Shown one piece after another: positions 11,250-22,459 of a stretch of 64,000 nucleotides of DNA. The stretch's first letter is position 1, and every line of letters begins with the position of its first letter. Both the position numbers and the translations under genes were made by a program. Source of the stretch: Lycorma delicatula (taxonomy: Eukaryota > Arthropoda > Insecta > Hemiptera > Fulgoridae); contig NC_134458.1 in NCBI RefSeq assembly GCF_047948215.1, positions 143,743,536 through 143,807,535 of the forward strand, in the 5' to 3' direction. The notes under the pieces are model-generated. The model had not been told where the DNA came from. It saw only the letters and a list, made by a program, of their open reading frames with translations, and made no database searches.

Positions 11250-11439
11250 TTATATTGATTACAATTGATTATTTGAAAATTAATTAATGGTTACAATAAA
11301 AGTAATTTATTTTTATTTATTTATTTTCGTGCCATAATAACTTTTACATTGTTTCGTGTAACTTATTCGAAAGCTAAAATTATCTTTTGTAAAAAGGTTT
11401 TACAATTTTTTTTATAATTTGCAATTACCGCAATTTGGA

Positions 11440-12240
11440 AGTACGTATTAGGTAGATTTCGTAGAAAAACTACCTATTGTAATGGGTACCATGATTCGAC
11501 TTCCGGAAAATTTCGACATATCTACGCGTTTCACATCCCCCAGACTTCAAAATCACCGTCAGTTCAAAAAGATATATATATCCTTTTGATACAAGCTCGG
11601 ATATATATATAGATATATTTCACTTTCTTGTGCACACGATAACTGCCGTAATTTTGCGCCAATCACTTTCAAATTGATACATAAAATATAACGACCCAAA
11701 ATCTCGGTCGATTTCGTTAATGGGTAAAATAGGACCATGAGGGTGGAAATGGGGGGCTTTTATAAAAATAAATATCTCTATTCTTATTAAGTAAAATATC
11801 GAATTTGTTTATCGTTTCTACTATTCTTTGGATAAGGGCCTAAAACTTATCTAAGTAAAGTTTTTTGGTATCAACCATTGGCCCAGGGGGTGGAAAAAAG
11901 GGGGCTTTGAAGACAAAAATTCATACCTCTCTTAATAGGCACAGTATCGAATCGGTTTAAAGTGGTTGTTGGTCCTCCAAACATTACCTAAAACTTTTGT
12001 CTGTAACAGTGTTTGATATAACCAACCCTTACGGCAAGGGATGATGAAAATATTGCTGGAGTTGTAAGAAGATGGGATTTGTCGTATGCTAAACATGTGA
12101 AACGTTTTACACAGCAACAATTGTTTTATTAAGTAAATTTGAAGTTTTTCTTAATTTTAAGGTGGACACTTTTTTTATCCCATATTGCACCGGTGAAATC
12201 GACCTCCGCCTTCCGGCGTGCCGTAAGGGATTTTTTTACT
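11440..12240 (+). repeat. Non-coding repeat with two internal units of about 150 bp
   Basis: Two diverged tandem units begin near 11737 and 11877. Each has a GGGTGGAAA-type block, a GGGGGCTTT block, an AATATCTCT or CATACCTCT block, TATCGAAT, CCTAAAACTT and a GTTTT/GTTTGATATAACCAA end. GC content is higher than in the neighbourhood (GACTTCCGGAAAATTTCGAC near 11500, CACCGGTG and CCTCCGCCTTCCGGCGTG near 12200). The frame on the minus strand at 11932-12120 has no motif. It is probably a transposon-derived sequence, class unknown. Confidence 0.5.
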
Positions 12241-13385
12241 ACAAAAGATGACTGATTTTCAATATCTAAAAATAAAACAAAATAATAAATATAAAATCAT
12301 AATAGTAATACACTATCAAAATTTAATACTACTATATTAAAAAAATGTTATAAAATCTTTTACATTCGTTGTTAGTTATAAAAATGTGGGTGAGTGGCTA
12401 AGTACGTGTTCCCGCTGTTGTCTATAAACACATATTTATCTACATTTCGTGTTTTCATTCTTAATTAACGTGTATGAACTCAATCTAAAATCGATTGGTT
12501 TAATTTTATATCTATTATATATCGAGTTTGGTTTTTTGACTTCAATTAATTAGCCAATTAGTTTTATAGTTTGCAGAGTTTTGTTTACAATACGACCAAA
12601 AACAAATTGGTAATTTTTATTTTGATTTCAATTTTATTTAATTGTAATATTGTGTATTATTTATGCAGTACTGTATTTGTGTAACGGTTAAGTAATGATT
12701 TATGAGATAGTTATATAATTTTGTTTTTTATTTTTATTAAAAGTTTTTTTAAATAATAATATAATAATTTATTACTTTTTGCTATCAAAAACATTTTTTT
12801 TCGGGCTTCATAATAAAAATATTCTGTTTATTCGACGTATTTGATGATACAAAACCATGATGAAAACTCTATTGCTTGATTCATTATTATCTTGACAGCG
12901 AGTACTTTTTCCAATTATTATTTCACACTTCTTCACTTCAACATCTACTTCTATTCTCTTTTTTATTTTTCGAAATTTCATTTATTTTCTCTTTCTACAG
13001 ATGTCTTACTTCCTAACTGGTCATATTCTAGTGTTATCCGAAAAATTTGCTAATTTTTTTTCAACGTTTCAATATTTATATTCATACGTGTATTATATTT
13101 ATATTTTTTTGAGTTTTAGTTTATACACTGTTAATTAAATATTTTTCTATCTAACGCTCCTGCTTTCTACTTGATTCGATGTTTTTTTTTGTATCACTTA
13201 AGATATGAAAAAACAACGCTTAAAATAACATATCTTATTAACAATTTATAAAAATTATAAAATCTCGTCATTAACCTTCCATTTACTTAATTATGTTGAT
13301 GGCTTAAAATCTTTTTTTATTGATAATTTACCATATAAGCTAGAAGTTTGTGCGTGGAAATATGAAATGGGATTTTTTTCGTATG
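12241..13385. other. AT-rich spacer, no recognised gene
   Basis: Long T and A runs; nothing coding or repeated was seen. Confidence 0.6.
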
Positions 13386-13388
13386 AAT

Positions 13389-13475
13389 AATATCACGTCT
13401 GACCAGAATTCAAACCCGTCATCTGCGGGTGAAAGGCCGCGGGTATCAATTCGCCACGGAGGTCGGCAGATCAGC
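13389..13475 (-). repeat. tRNA-derived SINE family B, head fragment
   Basis: On the minus strand GGCCTTTCACCCGCAGATGA is followed by a degenerate B box (CGGGTTTGAATTCTGG) and TCAGACGTGA, parallel to GGCCTTTCAT...CAGGCATG in the better copies. The 5' part covers a GTGGCGAATTG segment matching the A-box side. No tail is visible. Confidence 0.65.
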
Positions 13476-13479
13476 ATTT

Positions 13480-16400
13480 AACTTTTTTAAGATAAATCTG
13501 AAAATTCTTTAAAGTATCTTCTTATTATTTGTGCTATTTTAGTTATAAATTTAAGTAATATAAATTGAAGTACATCCAAATTAAAAATAAATTATAAAAA
13601 ACAATAAAAAATTAATCATTATAAACTTTTTTAAACTTTTGAATATGCAGATACTGTAGGCCCTAGATAATGTATTATTTCAACAGCAAGGGGTACTTAA
13701 CAGTATTTGTTCCTGTGTATTACGAATTTATAGAATCTACTGTACAAAAAGGTCAATCAAAATTACTTTCTCTGAGATTAATGATAATCATTATACAATA
13801 AGCCCGTTTAATAGAAATATTTATTCATACTATTTTAACTGTGGAGGAATTGATATGAGGATTTATAACAGTACATTCTGCTCAGTGAAGAAGCAACGGG
13901 AAATTATTTCACTCTTTATTATTAATAGCTAGCCCGGCATGCGATTTATACCATTCTTGGGAATTATTATACTATTTTTATGAGTGATTTCTATTTATTT
14001 GTTAGTTCACTTACACACGTTAGGTTATGATTTATAAGAGTTCTAAGGCATAATTTTTAACTACGTTAACTTTCTCCTCCTTAATAAAGCAATGTGGCGG
14101 TTGTAGAAATATTCTCTCTTTATTAATGAGTTATAAGTTTTGTATTGGAGAAAATGGTTGTTTTATTTAATTTAACCGTTCTAATTTACCATCTGAAATT
14201 AAAAAAAAACAAAAAAAACATATATTTATCAAGTAATCCATTATTTTGTTGTGAACAATCTTAAATGATTTTTAGGTGTAATAAAAGTGTTACTTCTGAA
14301 AATAGCAGTTCAATAAATTTTGAATTTTGCTATTTCTATTTATTGATTTGAAACATTATTATTACATTATTAATCTGAGTTTATTAGATTTCTGAGTTAT
14401 TTTCAGTACCTATGTTTGTAAGTTTTTAATAAGGGTATGTTCTTTTAAAAAAAACATCTAAATAACTTATTTAGTTAAGTTAAAACTATGTTTTTTTTAT
14501 AAGTTAAGAGAAGAGAACTATAGAATGGATTAAATTGAAGCTAATTTTATAACCCATGTAAAGAATTATTTTAGAACATTTCATTTTTACTTTCCTGACA
14601 TCATAGTTCTAGAGCTACGGTGCAAGAAGGAAGTATGGTAATCAATCAAAAAATTGGGTCTGGTTTATTTGCATTTCTAAACTCAAGGACCCCAAGAAAC
14701 AAAAAACGCGGGCGATGATAACGCCCAGACGTTTTTCGCCCAGAAACAAAAAAAAAAAGAAACAAAAAAAAAGTGGGGAGTAATGTTCGTATGTACATAT
14801 GTACGTGTGTTGGCCTGTTTGAAGCTTAATATTTTGACTGAGTTAACCGATTTCAATTAAATTTTGTACAGAAAGTCGTGCATATGAGACAATTTGTGGG
14901 TAAACCTTTGTGGTCAATAGGTGGTGGGATGGTTAGTTTTTGGGGTCAATTTTCTCAAAATTTTGCAAATATAATCCCAGTTAATATTAAGCTCAGAATC
15001 AATGCATGGGTGTAAATTAATCTTATCATTTTTTTTCTTAATTTTGCCTCAAAATTCCCCCTTCGCCAAACTCGAAAAAGTTTTCTTCTTTTTTTGGCTT
15101 TTTTTCATTAGTTATTTTTCTTTATATCTTCGTGCCGGATTAATTGATTTTTTTTTAAATTTTATACTGGGACTTCTGAATATTAGTCATTGATGGGGTT
15201 TAAATTTAATTACAATTGGTTGAGGTAGGCGATCAAACAATGCACTACGGCTCAAAATTTTATTGAAAGAATAGAATAATTTAATTTTTTTACATAATTT
15301 TTATTTCGTACCTTAATGTTTTACTTAATTTTTTCCTAAGTAATAGTCTACCGAGGATAAAATAATCAGAGCCGAAAAATCGTTTCCAGTTTCTTTTTAA
15401 GTTTCGGTTTGTTTCAAGAAGTACGAGTAAAAATGATTAATCTCCATGAAAATAACGAAAACATTCAGCGATCTCTTTGCCAGATGTTTTCTTCTTTGAT
15501 ATGCAATTATTCGTATATCGAGCACCCGGTTTTATTTTAATTGGAACTATATATTAAAAGAATATAAATAAAAGTGGAATTGTTTTATAATTACAACATA
15601 TAAAAATAATCATAATAATTATGAACAGCACTAAATAATAATTCATGCGCTGTTCATAATACTTAATTAATATAATCAGCACTACATACAATCATTATTA
15701 ATACTAAATAATTTATAAAAGATAAATCTTAATCTAATGCATCTGATACGTGATATTATGATTTATATCTTCGAATGCTTGCATCCAAAGAATTTTTAAT
15801 TATTTATTTATATTTTGAAATATATAATAAGTAATATATTACCTGTAGATGATCTGTTTTGATTAAAACTACTCATAATATATTTCATTTTTCATATAAA
15901 ATGATTAATGATGAAAGTTCTCTGGTAAACTACTACATTTCATATAAATTCTAGAAGATTTAACGTTTCAGCTAAATTATTAGTCTACCTATAATATTAC
16001 CGTTACCGTAGCATGGTTTTTTAATACTTTGCAATATATTACACGTCAAGTTATTCGCAAATTTTCTGATTTATTTTATTTTACTTCTTTCAAATTGTGG
16101 TGATATTAAGTTTTAATATACAACTATGCTTCAGGGGAAAAAATGATCTTAGATAAAATAGAACAATCTTAAACTTATTTTATAAATATAGTGGTTTATT
16201 GTTATAAAAATAACTTAGAATGATGTAATTGTTGTTATTTATCGGAAAAATTTAGTCTTTTCCAGCTTTTAAGTAAAAATTCAATTCTTTCGGAATATTC
16301 ATCTGACTCCTAATTTCCAATTGAATTCATCTTATATTGTCCCTTGTTCGTGATTTGACCAGGATATTAAGAGGTTAACAAGAAAAATTCTTTATAAATA

Positions 16401-16670
16401 CAATTTATTACTCCAGAGACATATAAACAAAATAAATTACGAAAATAATAATTGAAATAAAAAAAAAAACAACAACAATGACAATACGTATATATAAAAT
16501 ACAAAATAGTAATTTAAATAAAAAGGATAAAATTTATTTAATGGCAGTTAGATTATAAAAACCAGAATACGGTCGAGTTTACTAAAAACGTTATAATGAC
16601 CGCTAGAACCTAATATTGCATTAAAAAAATAACACTAGAAAGCTTTAAAGTCCATAAAATTTACTCTTTG
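13480..16670. other. Spacer; a mildly GC-richer unassigned block at 14.6-15.25 kb
   Basis: No gene recognised. The block 14610-15250 differs in texture from its surroundings (CGGGCGATGATAACGCCCAG near 14708, GTATGTACATATGTACGTG near 14790) and may be an element body, but no ends were found. A 63-codon frame at 15002-15193 is T-rich and hydrophobic by composition only. An interrupted inverted repeat, ATTATGAACAGC (15618-15629) against GCTGTTCATAAT (15649-15660), is perfect over 12 bp. Confidence 0.5.
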
Positions 16671-16678
16671 CAAATATT

Positions 16679-16706
16679 ATTACTTTTACTATATAGTAAA
16701 AGTAAT
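16679..16706. repeat. Perfect 28-bp palindrome
   Basis: ATTACTTTTACTAT is followed directly by its exact complement; the motif AGTAAAAGTAAT is then partly repeated at 16709-16720. A second perfect palindrome of 18 bp (CTATTGTAT and ATACAATAG) follows at 16726-16743. Confidence 0.9.
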
Positions 16707-16849
16707 GTAGTAAAAGTAATATAGTCTATTGTATATACAATAGAACTACTCTACATTTTATGAATGAAGAGAATACTGTCACTTTCACTACTGTTTATCA
16801 ATAACTCACCAAATAAACTTCCTGGATTCGTTCACCCACTGTCCACGCT

Positions 16850-17150
16850 TGAATACTTGTGACGTACTCTTCACTCGTTACCGCATGCCAATTGATATCG
16901 CCGTCACCGCAACCACGTCGAACTCGGGCTTGCAAAACTATCATGTTTTCGCTAGTCGTCACGACTACGTCGAATACGGCCTCGCAAAACTACTGACTAT
17001 CTCCGCTGATCCATGGCAGTCCTTACATCATGGCCTGCAGAACCAATACCCGCCTCATCCCTTTAATTACTGGATAATTTTCATCGACCACGCACTTACG
17101 TTTTTCTACAAATTTTTATTTCTGTCCAGTAATGTTCGATGCGGGTTTGG
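16850..17150. other. GC-richer non-coding block upstream of the R1-like LINE
   Basis: It contains two similar stretches about 55 bases apart: ACGTCGAACTCGGGCTTGC (from 16915) and ACGTCGAATACGGCCTCGC (from about 16969), each followed by AAAACTA. The open frame at 16849-17169 shows no known domain. The block ends where the R1 homology begins (about 17155). It may be part of another element, for instance an LTR or untranslated region; I cannot assign it. Confidence 0.4.
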
Positions 17151-17154
17151 TGGT

Positions 17155-19430
17155 CGAGACCACCTTTAACATCTGTTTCGACTCGCCAGGCGTACCTTGA
17201 TATTCTATTTCCAGATGCTGCGGAGGGTGAAGAAGAAGTCGGCGTCAAGGCGGGCGAGACACCATTCCCTGGCGTGCGGGCTGTGGATCCCGTAGATATA
17301 GACCGAGTGGTTTCTCGAATGCCACTGAGAAAGGCACCGGGGATTTTTTATCCTCCCGGATATTTTCTATCATCTGCTGCCTGTCACAAGAGAGCCGCTT
17401 GACAGGCTGTTCCTGGGGCTGCTTTCCGGCTTGCTGGAAGGTGGCTTTGGCGAGGGACTCCTAAAATCAGAAAAGGATCCTAGTGAGGTCAGTAGTTATC
17501 GACCCATCAGCCTCTTGCCGGTTATCGGTAAGTTGCTGGAAAGGCTGGTTATGGAACGGCTCTGAGAAAGCATCGCTATGAACTGTTTTCTAAATCGAGG
17601 CCAGTATGCTTTTGTCGAGGTGGAAAGCGCTGACTGTAAATATGTTTTGGCAATTTTTATTGACATAAAGGCAGCATTTCCTTCCTTGTTTTGGAGTTCG
17701 TCCTCTATGAGTTGGAAAGCCGCAATGTTCCCGTAGCCCTACAGGCCTTAGTAGGTGAGTACTTGTCTAACTGCACGGCTGTGTTTAAAGATGCGCACCT
17801 AGTTGTGAAAAATCCGTCACCAGGAAAAGCCCGCAGCGTTCCGTCTCGGTCGCTTGCTGTGGAAATTGGTCTTTGACGGATGTGTGGGATTGACATTCCC
17901 AGAAGGGATCACGGCCCAGGCTTTCGCCGATGACTGTCTCCTATTAGTTCGTGGTAACTCACGACGGCAGCAAGAAGATCAACCGCAGAGGGATGGATGG
18001 ACATGTAACATTTTAAGATTTCTGTGCCCAACACGAAGTACTTTCTTCTGAAGGTTGCAGACAAATTATTGTACAGTCGCAACCACCACATTAAGTTCAA
18101 AGGCTGTGTAAGCAGCCGAGTTAGAGTTAATAAGTACCTAGGTGTTTTGTTTGATGAGAAGTTGCTGTTAGCAACCACATTAAGCAAGTAGCGGCGGACT
18201 CCGTCTCAGTGATGCACAAACTTAGAAGGATTGCTCGGAAAGACTATGAGTTGTTGGGCCGTCAAATTTACATGGTGTACCGAGGTGTTTTTGAAAGCGT
18301 GACCCTTTACGCGGCGCCCGTTTGGGCGCATAGGTTGTATATGAATAGAGCACTTGTTCAAAATTTAAGGAGTGCCCAGCGTAGAGCCTTAATTGTATGC
18401 ACTGGTGTTTTTAAACAACCTCCTACGAGGCTACCATCATACTGGGAAAGGCTCTCCCAATCGATTTAGTGGTGAAAGTTCGGGCAGCCATGTGGAAGTT
18501 GCGGACTGGCAGGGAGGCCGAGGTATTTGGGATGCGGTTTCGGGCCGGGCCTGTACTGGAGCGGAACGGTGATCTCAATGCACCGTTTCTAAATTTCGAA
18601 CAGTTGCCTATCTTCCGCCTGCGTAGGAGGCTTTACTACCTCGCGATGGATGCATGGCAGCAAGAATGGAACGCCACGACTAAGGGAAGGTCCTTGTATA
18701 GATTTATGCAGGACGTGGAGAGATGGTATGCCACTCCTTTGTTTTTATGGCAACAGGTATCCAGGTGCTCTCCAACCATGTAAATTTAAACCAATATTTG
18801 TTTCCGTTCGGCCTGGCAGCTGATGAGCTGTGCGTCTGTTGGGAGGTCCAGTCGAACGAACACATGATGTTCGACTGCCCAGCTCTTGGGGGGGGGGGCC
18901 AGAGCTCAGGCCAGTCAGAACTTAGAGGTGAAGGGAAAATTGGCCACTCATAACCGGCGAGTTAATGTGGCGAGAGCCTCATTGTCGGACCGTGTGGGTG
19001 TTCCTTGATGCCGTTGCGTTGTTCAATCGGTATCTGTTGTTTTTTGGGGAAAAATGGCTCCTACCGTGTTGCTGTGGGAAGCTACTTGAGAGTGATGGCT
19101 GGCCACCAGCTAATAAAGCTTCAAGCGCTTTAATGTGGTGCTATTGCTCATGCAATTAGGTTAGCTCCAGGAACTAGTTAGGACTGTTCACTTAACTGTT
19201 TCGAGCCTCAGTGGCCGGTTGTGGCACAGACATTCGGTCTTATGCTTTAGGGCGAACGATTGGCGTGTTGGCGGGAGAAATTCTATGCAAACCGATTCGA
19301 CCAGTAACCCTTCTGGTCGAACAACAGCTTTTGGAGGTGCCATTGACTGTGTTACAAGGAACAAATTACTCGTTACTCTAAGAAAAGGATCCCTTTTAGT
19401 TTCTTTTGGATTCATTTTTTTGTTATGATT
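17155..19430 (+). pseudogene. R1-like LINE ORF2, reverse transcriptase and C-terminal part, degenerate
   Basis: This would copy the element's own RNA by target-primed reverse transcription. Homology starts upstream of the RT (TRQAYLDILFPDAAEGEEE; MPLRKAPG near 17330). It continues with YRPISLLPVIGKLLERLV (17498-17550), RGQYAFV, IDIKAAFPSLFWSSVLYELE (about 17660-17715) and a catalytic box FADDCLLLV (about 17923-17950). The thumb and C-terminal regions include LGVLFDEKL, MHKLRRIARKDYELLGRQIY (from 18209), LYAAPVWAHRL and RSAQRRALIVCTGVF. A terminal zinc-knuckle-like motif, CVCWEVQSNEHMMFDC, lies near 18830-18880. VDISGAF/WWP-type wording and SAQRRALLVCTGAF-type wording are typical of the R1 clade. 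Endonuclease and ORF1 are missing, so the copy is 5'-truncated. At least five frame changes and several stops are present. GC-richer sequence to about 19430 is probably the 3' UTR. Confidence 0.87.
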
Positions 19431-19683
19431 TCCTCTTTCTTCTTAATTGGAAGAAATCCGTTATACTGTTCCTGTAGCAATATGTTCGCGCTGTTTAAAA
19501 TTCTAAAGATTATCGTACATATTAGGTTACATCCAAGATCAAAATCTTATGTCAAGTTTCAATGTAAATCATTTTAGTTACTTACAAAATATATTAAATT
19601 ACAATAAATTATTAAGAGGTATAAGTAGAATAGTTAAACATAATTTAAGTACATAACTTAATTATTAAATAATCACGCACACA

Positions 19684-19699
19684 TGCGCGCGCGCGCGCC
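19684..19699. repeat. Short (GC)n run
   Basis: Alternating GC dinucleotides in an AT-rich setting, a potential Z-DNA-forming tract, 26 bases before a perfect palindrome. Confidence 0.8.
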
Positions 19700-19724
19700 C
19701 CAGACAAATATCTGGAATTGTAAA

Positions 19725-19754
19725 TTCAGTAGTTGTGAATTCACAACTACTGAA
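19725..19754. repeat. Perfect 30-bp palindrome
   Basis: TTCAGTAGTTGTGAA is followed directly by TTCACAACTACTGAA; all 15 positions pair. Confidence 0.95.
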
Positions 19755-19830
19755 AAATTCTCAAAAATTGTTCTAAAAAAATACGAAAATAAATAATCCT
19801 TTAAAATACAATCTAAAATCTTATAAAATC

Positions 19831-19876
19831 AAGTGAATCTACCATGACACTGTAACATGTCATGGTAGATTCACTT
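19831..19876. repeat. Perfect hairpin with 19-bp arms
   Basis: AAGTGAATCTACCATGACA (19831-19849) is exactly complementary to 19858-19876, with an 8-base loop. It lies about 75 bases after another perfect palindrome. Confidence 0.95.
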
Positions 19877-19899
19877 CTTTTACTCGCACTTGGATTTCT

Positions 19900-20820
19900 T
19901 TTCACCATCTAGGAGCAGTCAGAGATGAAAATGGTGAACGGTTCTATCAGGATAATTCGGATATTGAAAAGCATTACTACTTTTTAGGTAAAATTACTAA
20001 GAATGCATTTTAAATACGTAATGTAGTAAAATGAAAATAGTTCTTTTTAAAAAATTCTTACTTGTAGACTAATTCTGAAACCATATTGGAATTCAGCGCG
20101 ATAAATTCTATTAGATTCACCCGTTTTCACTTCTGGGACAAAAAATAAACCAAATTTTGTATACGTGTTATATTTTTCAAAGAATAATTTTTTTCCAAAC
20201 AAGGTAGAATTTTATTAATGATCTAAGAATTATATATTTTAATTGAATATTAATGAATTGTAGAACGGTAGCTGTAACTCAAACTTATAATTGTTTTTTC
20301 TTCATAGACAATGTCTTGTTCTTGTACCGTTTTTTCTTGTAAATAAATAAATTTTTATGATAATTTATTTTTTGTATAAATATTATTTTTCTTCATGAAT
20401 AATTTTATTTAAAAATTCTATATAACATATGTTAGTTTTTTAAGAAAATTATAATCACCCCGCATTTGATTGATGAGTTACAAAAAGTTATGTAAATAAA
20501 ACGCTGATAATATGCCGTACTTTTTGACATATGTTTTTTGTAATCTTTATTATACTATACTACGTAGTATTATTTATAAAATTGAGGTAATCCGTTGATA
20601 TATTATATGGTATATATATGGCAATTGGAGCACCGGATGTTGAAGTGCCATAAATTTCCGAAAGATTGTAAGACTCGTTTTACAACTTGGTTGTAAAAGA
20701 AAAATTAATCTACAAGGAATTGAATGTGTAAAAATATTTAATTATAAAAAGCACTGCTGCAAAATTGATATTTTGTTGTTCCTATAAATATTGAAGCGTT
20801 TATTAGCTATATATACTGTC
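19900..20820. other. AT-rich spacer, no recognised gene
   Basis: No coding or repeat structure was identified apart from a short TACTACGTAGTA palindrome near 20560. Confidence 0.6.
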
Positions 20821-20969
20821 GAGGAAATGTAAAATTTATTCTTCTTTTTGGCCGAAATATTACATTTACAATAATTTCAATTTACCGGAACCATAAATAA
20901 ATTTGAATATAAAAAAATATGTAGAGGGCTTTTCAAAAAATTCCTCAGAAAACGCCCTAAAAAATGTAT

Positions 20970-22135
20970 GTGTATTTATTTTGTCTTCAGTCATTTGACT
21001 GGTTTGATGCAGCTCTCCAAGATTCCCTATCCAGTGTCAGTCGTTTCATTTCGGCATATTTGCTACATCCTGCATCCCAAAAAATTTGTTTTACATATTC
21101 CAAACGTTCCCTGCCTCCACAATTTTTTCCTTCTACCTGTCCCTCCAATATTAAAGCGACTATTCCAGGATTAATATGTGGCTTATAAGTCTGTCTCTTC
21201 TTTTAATTATATATTTCCATATGCTTCTTTCTTCATCAATTTTCCGCAACACATCTTCATTTGTCACTTTATCCACCCATCTGATTTTCATCATTCTCAT
21301 ATAGCACCACATTTTAAAAGCTTCTAATCTTTTCTTCTCAGGTACTCCGATCGTCCAAGTTTCACTTCCATATAAAGCTACGCTCCAAACATATACTTTC
21401 AAAAATGTTTTCCTGACGTTTAAATTAAGTTTTGTTGTAAAAAAATTATGTTTCTACTGAAGGCTCCTTTCGCCTCTGCTATTCGGCATTTTATATCGCT
21501 CCTGCTTCGTCCATCTTTAGTAATTCTACTTCCCAAATAACAAACTTCTACCTCCGTAATCTTTTCTTTTTCTATTTTTATATTCAGTGATCCATCGACA
21601 TTATTTTTATTACATTTCATTACTTTCGTTTTGTTCTTGTTAATTTTGCTTGCTTGCTTCGTCCATCTTTAGTAATTCTACTTCCCAAATAACAAACTTC
21701 TACCTCCGTAATCTTTTCTTTTTCTATTTTTATATTCAGTGATCCATCGACATTATTTTTATTACATTTCATTACTTTCGTTTTGTTCTTGTTAATTTTC
21801 ATGCGGTAGTTCTTACGTAAGACTTCATCCATGCCGTTCATTGTTTCTTCTAAATCTTTTTTTTCTCTCAACCAGAATTACTTTATCATCAGAAAATCGT
21901 AACATCTTTATTTTTTAACTTGTGCTGTTACTCCGGATCCAAACTGTTCTTTAACATCATTAACTGCTAGTTCTACGTGAAGATTTAAAAGTAACGGGGA
22001 TAGGGAACATCCTTGTCGGATTCCCTGTTTTATTGCTGCTTCTTTCTTATGTCCTTCAATTATTACTGTTGCTGTTCTTATTACGGTTCCTGTAAATGTT
22101 AGCAACTGTTCTTCTATCAAAGCCCAAAGTTCAGA
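20970..22135 (-). pseudogene. EN-RT family LINE (RTE/CR1-like, clade uncertain), 5'-truncated ORF2
   Basis: Minus strand. It begins inside the RT palm with LIEEQLLTFTGTVIRTATVI, then GIRQGCSLSPLLLN (about 22030). The catalytic box reads FSDD (21885-21896) where FADD is expected. MKINKNKTKVMKCNKNN and CYLGSRITKDGRS follow. The thumb and C-terminus show WSVALYGSETWTI, KRLEAFKMWCYMRMMKIRW, DKVTNEDVLRKIDEERS and finally RESWRAASNQSND, with the stop at 20993-20991. A short tail (AGACAAAATAAATACACA) follows. An exact 145-bp tandem duplication (offset 152) shifts the frame, and another shift lies near 21160. The element sits inside a Jockey 3' UTR. The same family contributes the endonuclease at 62.7-63.4 kb and probably the RT at 42 kb. 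Confidence 0.88.
21503..21799. repeat. Exact tandem duplication, 145 bp, within the LINE
   Basis: 21503-21647 and 21655-21799 are identical at every position and separated by 7 bases (GCTTGCT spacing region). The 152-base offset is not a multiple of three, so the duplication breaks the reading frame. Perfect identity in an otherwise decayed LINE means the event is recent, or an assembly artefact. Confidence 0.95.
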
Positions 22136-22459
22136 ACATAATAAGCAAAGAAAACACCAAAAAATAGTCTTATAAATCGTACTAAGAATAGCTAATCAAA
22201 TACAAAAACAGTGAAACAAATCAATGAAGTAACAAAAGTAAGTAGCGAAACGAAATGAAGAATTTTGACAATATACAACATCCTCAGGATTCACCTCAAA
22301 TCTCGAAGAGCTTACATATTTAAAATATGCAGTCTCTTTAGGCGCCTGACGTCCAGGAGGTTAATCACGAGCCAGTTCACATGTTTGTTCAGCCTCATTT
22401 TGAATCTTGTACTCAATCGCCGTAACTCTTCTCGAATGGTTGACAAACCCAAATAATTG

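Larger units (their letters stand above)
20830..22450 (-). mobile_element. Jockey-type LINE 3' end, interrupted by a second LINE
   Basis: The minus-strand coding end is clean. Reading down from about 22443, TIREELRRLSTRFKMRLNKH and then VNWLVINLLDVRRLKRLHIL end with a stop at 22314-22312. This is the C-terminal tail of Jockey ORF2. The following 3' UTR (22140-22310) matches 33700-33940, including AGTAAGTAGCGAAACGAAAT. The match stops near 22140 and resumes at 20880-20950, which matches 33550-33620 (ATAAATAAATTTGAATA). The gap is filled by a different LINE in the same orientation. This is a truncated, inactive copy; its best relative here is 33500-34550. Confidence 0.82.
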
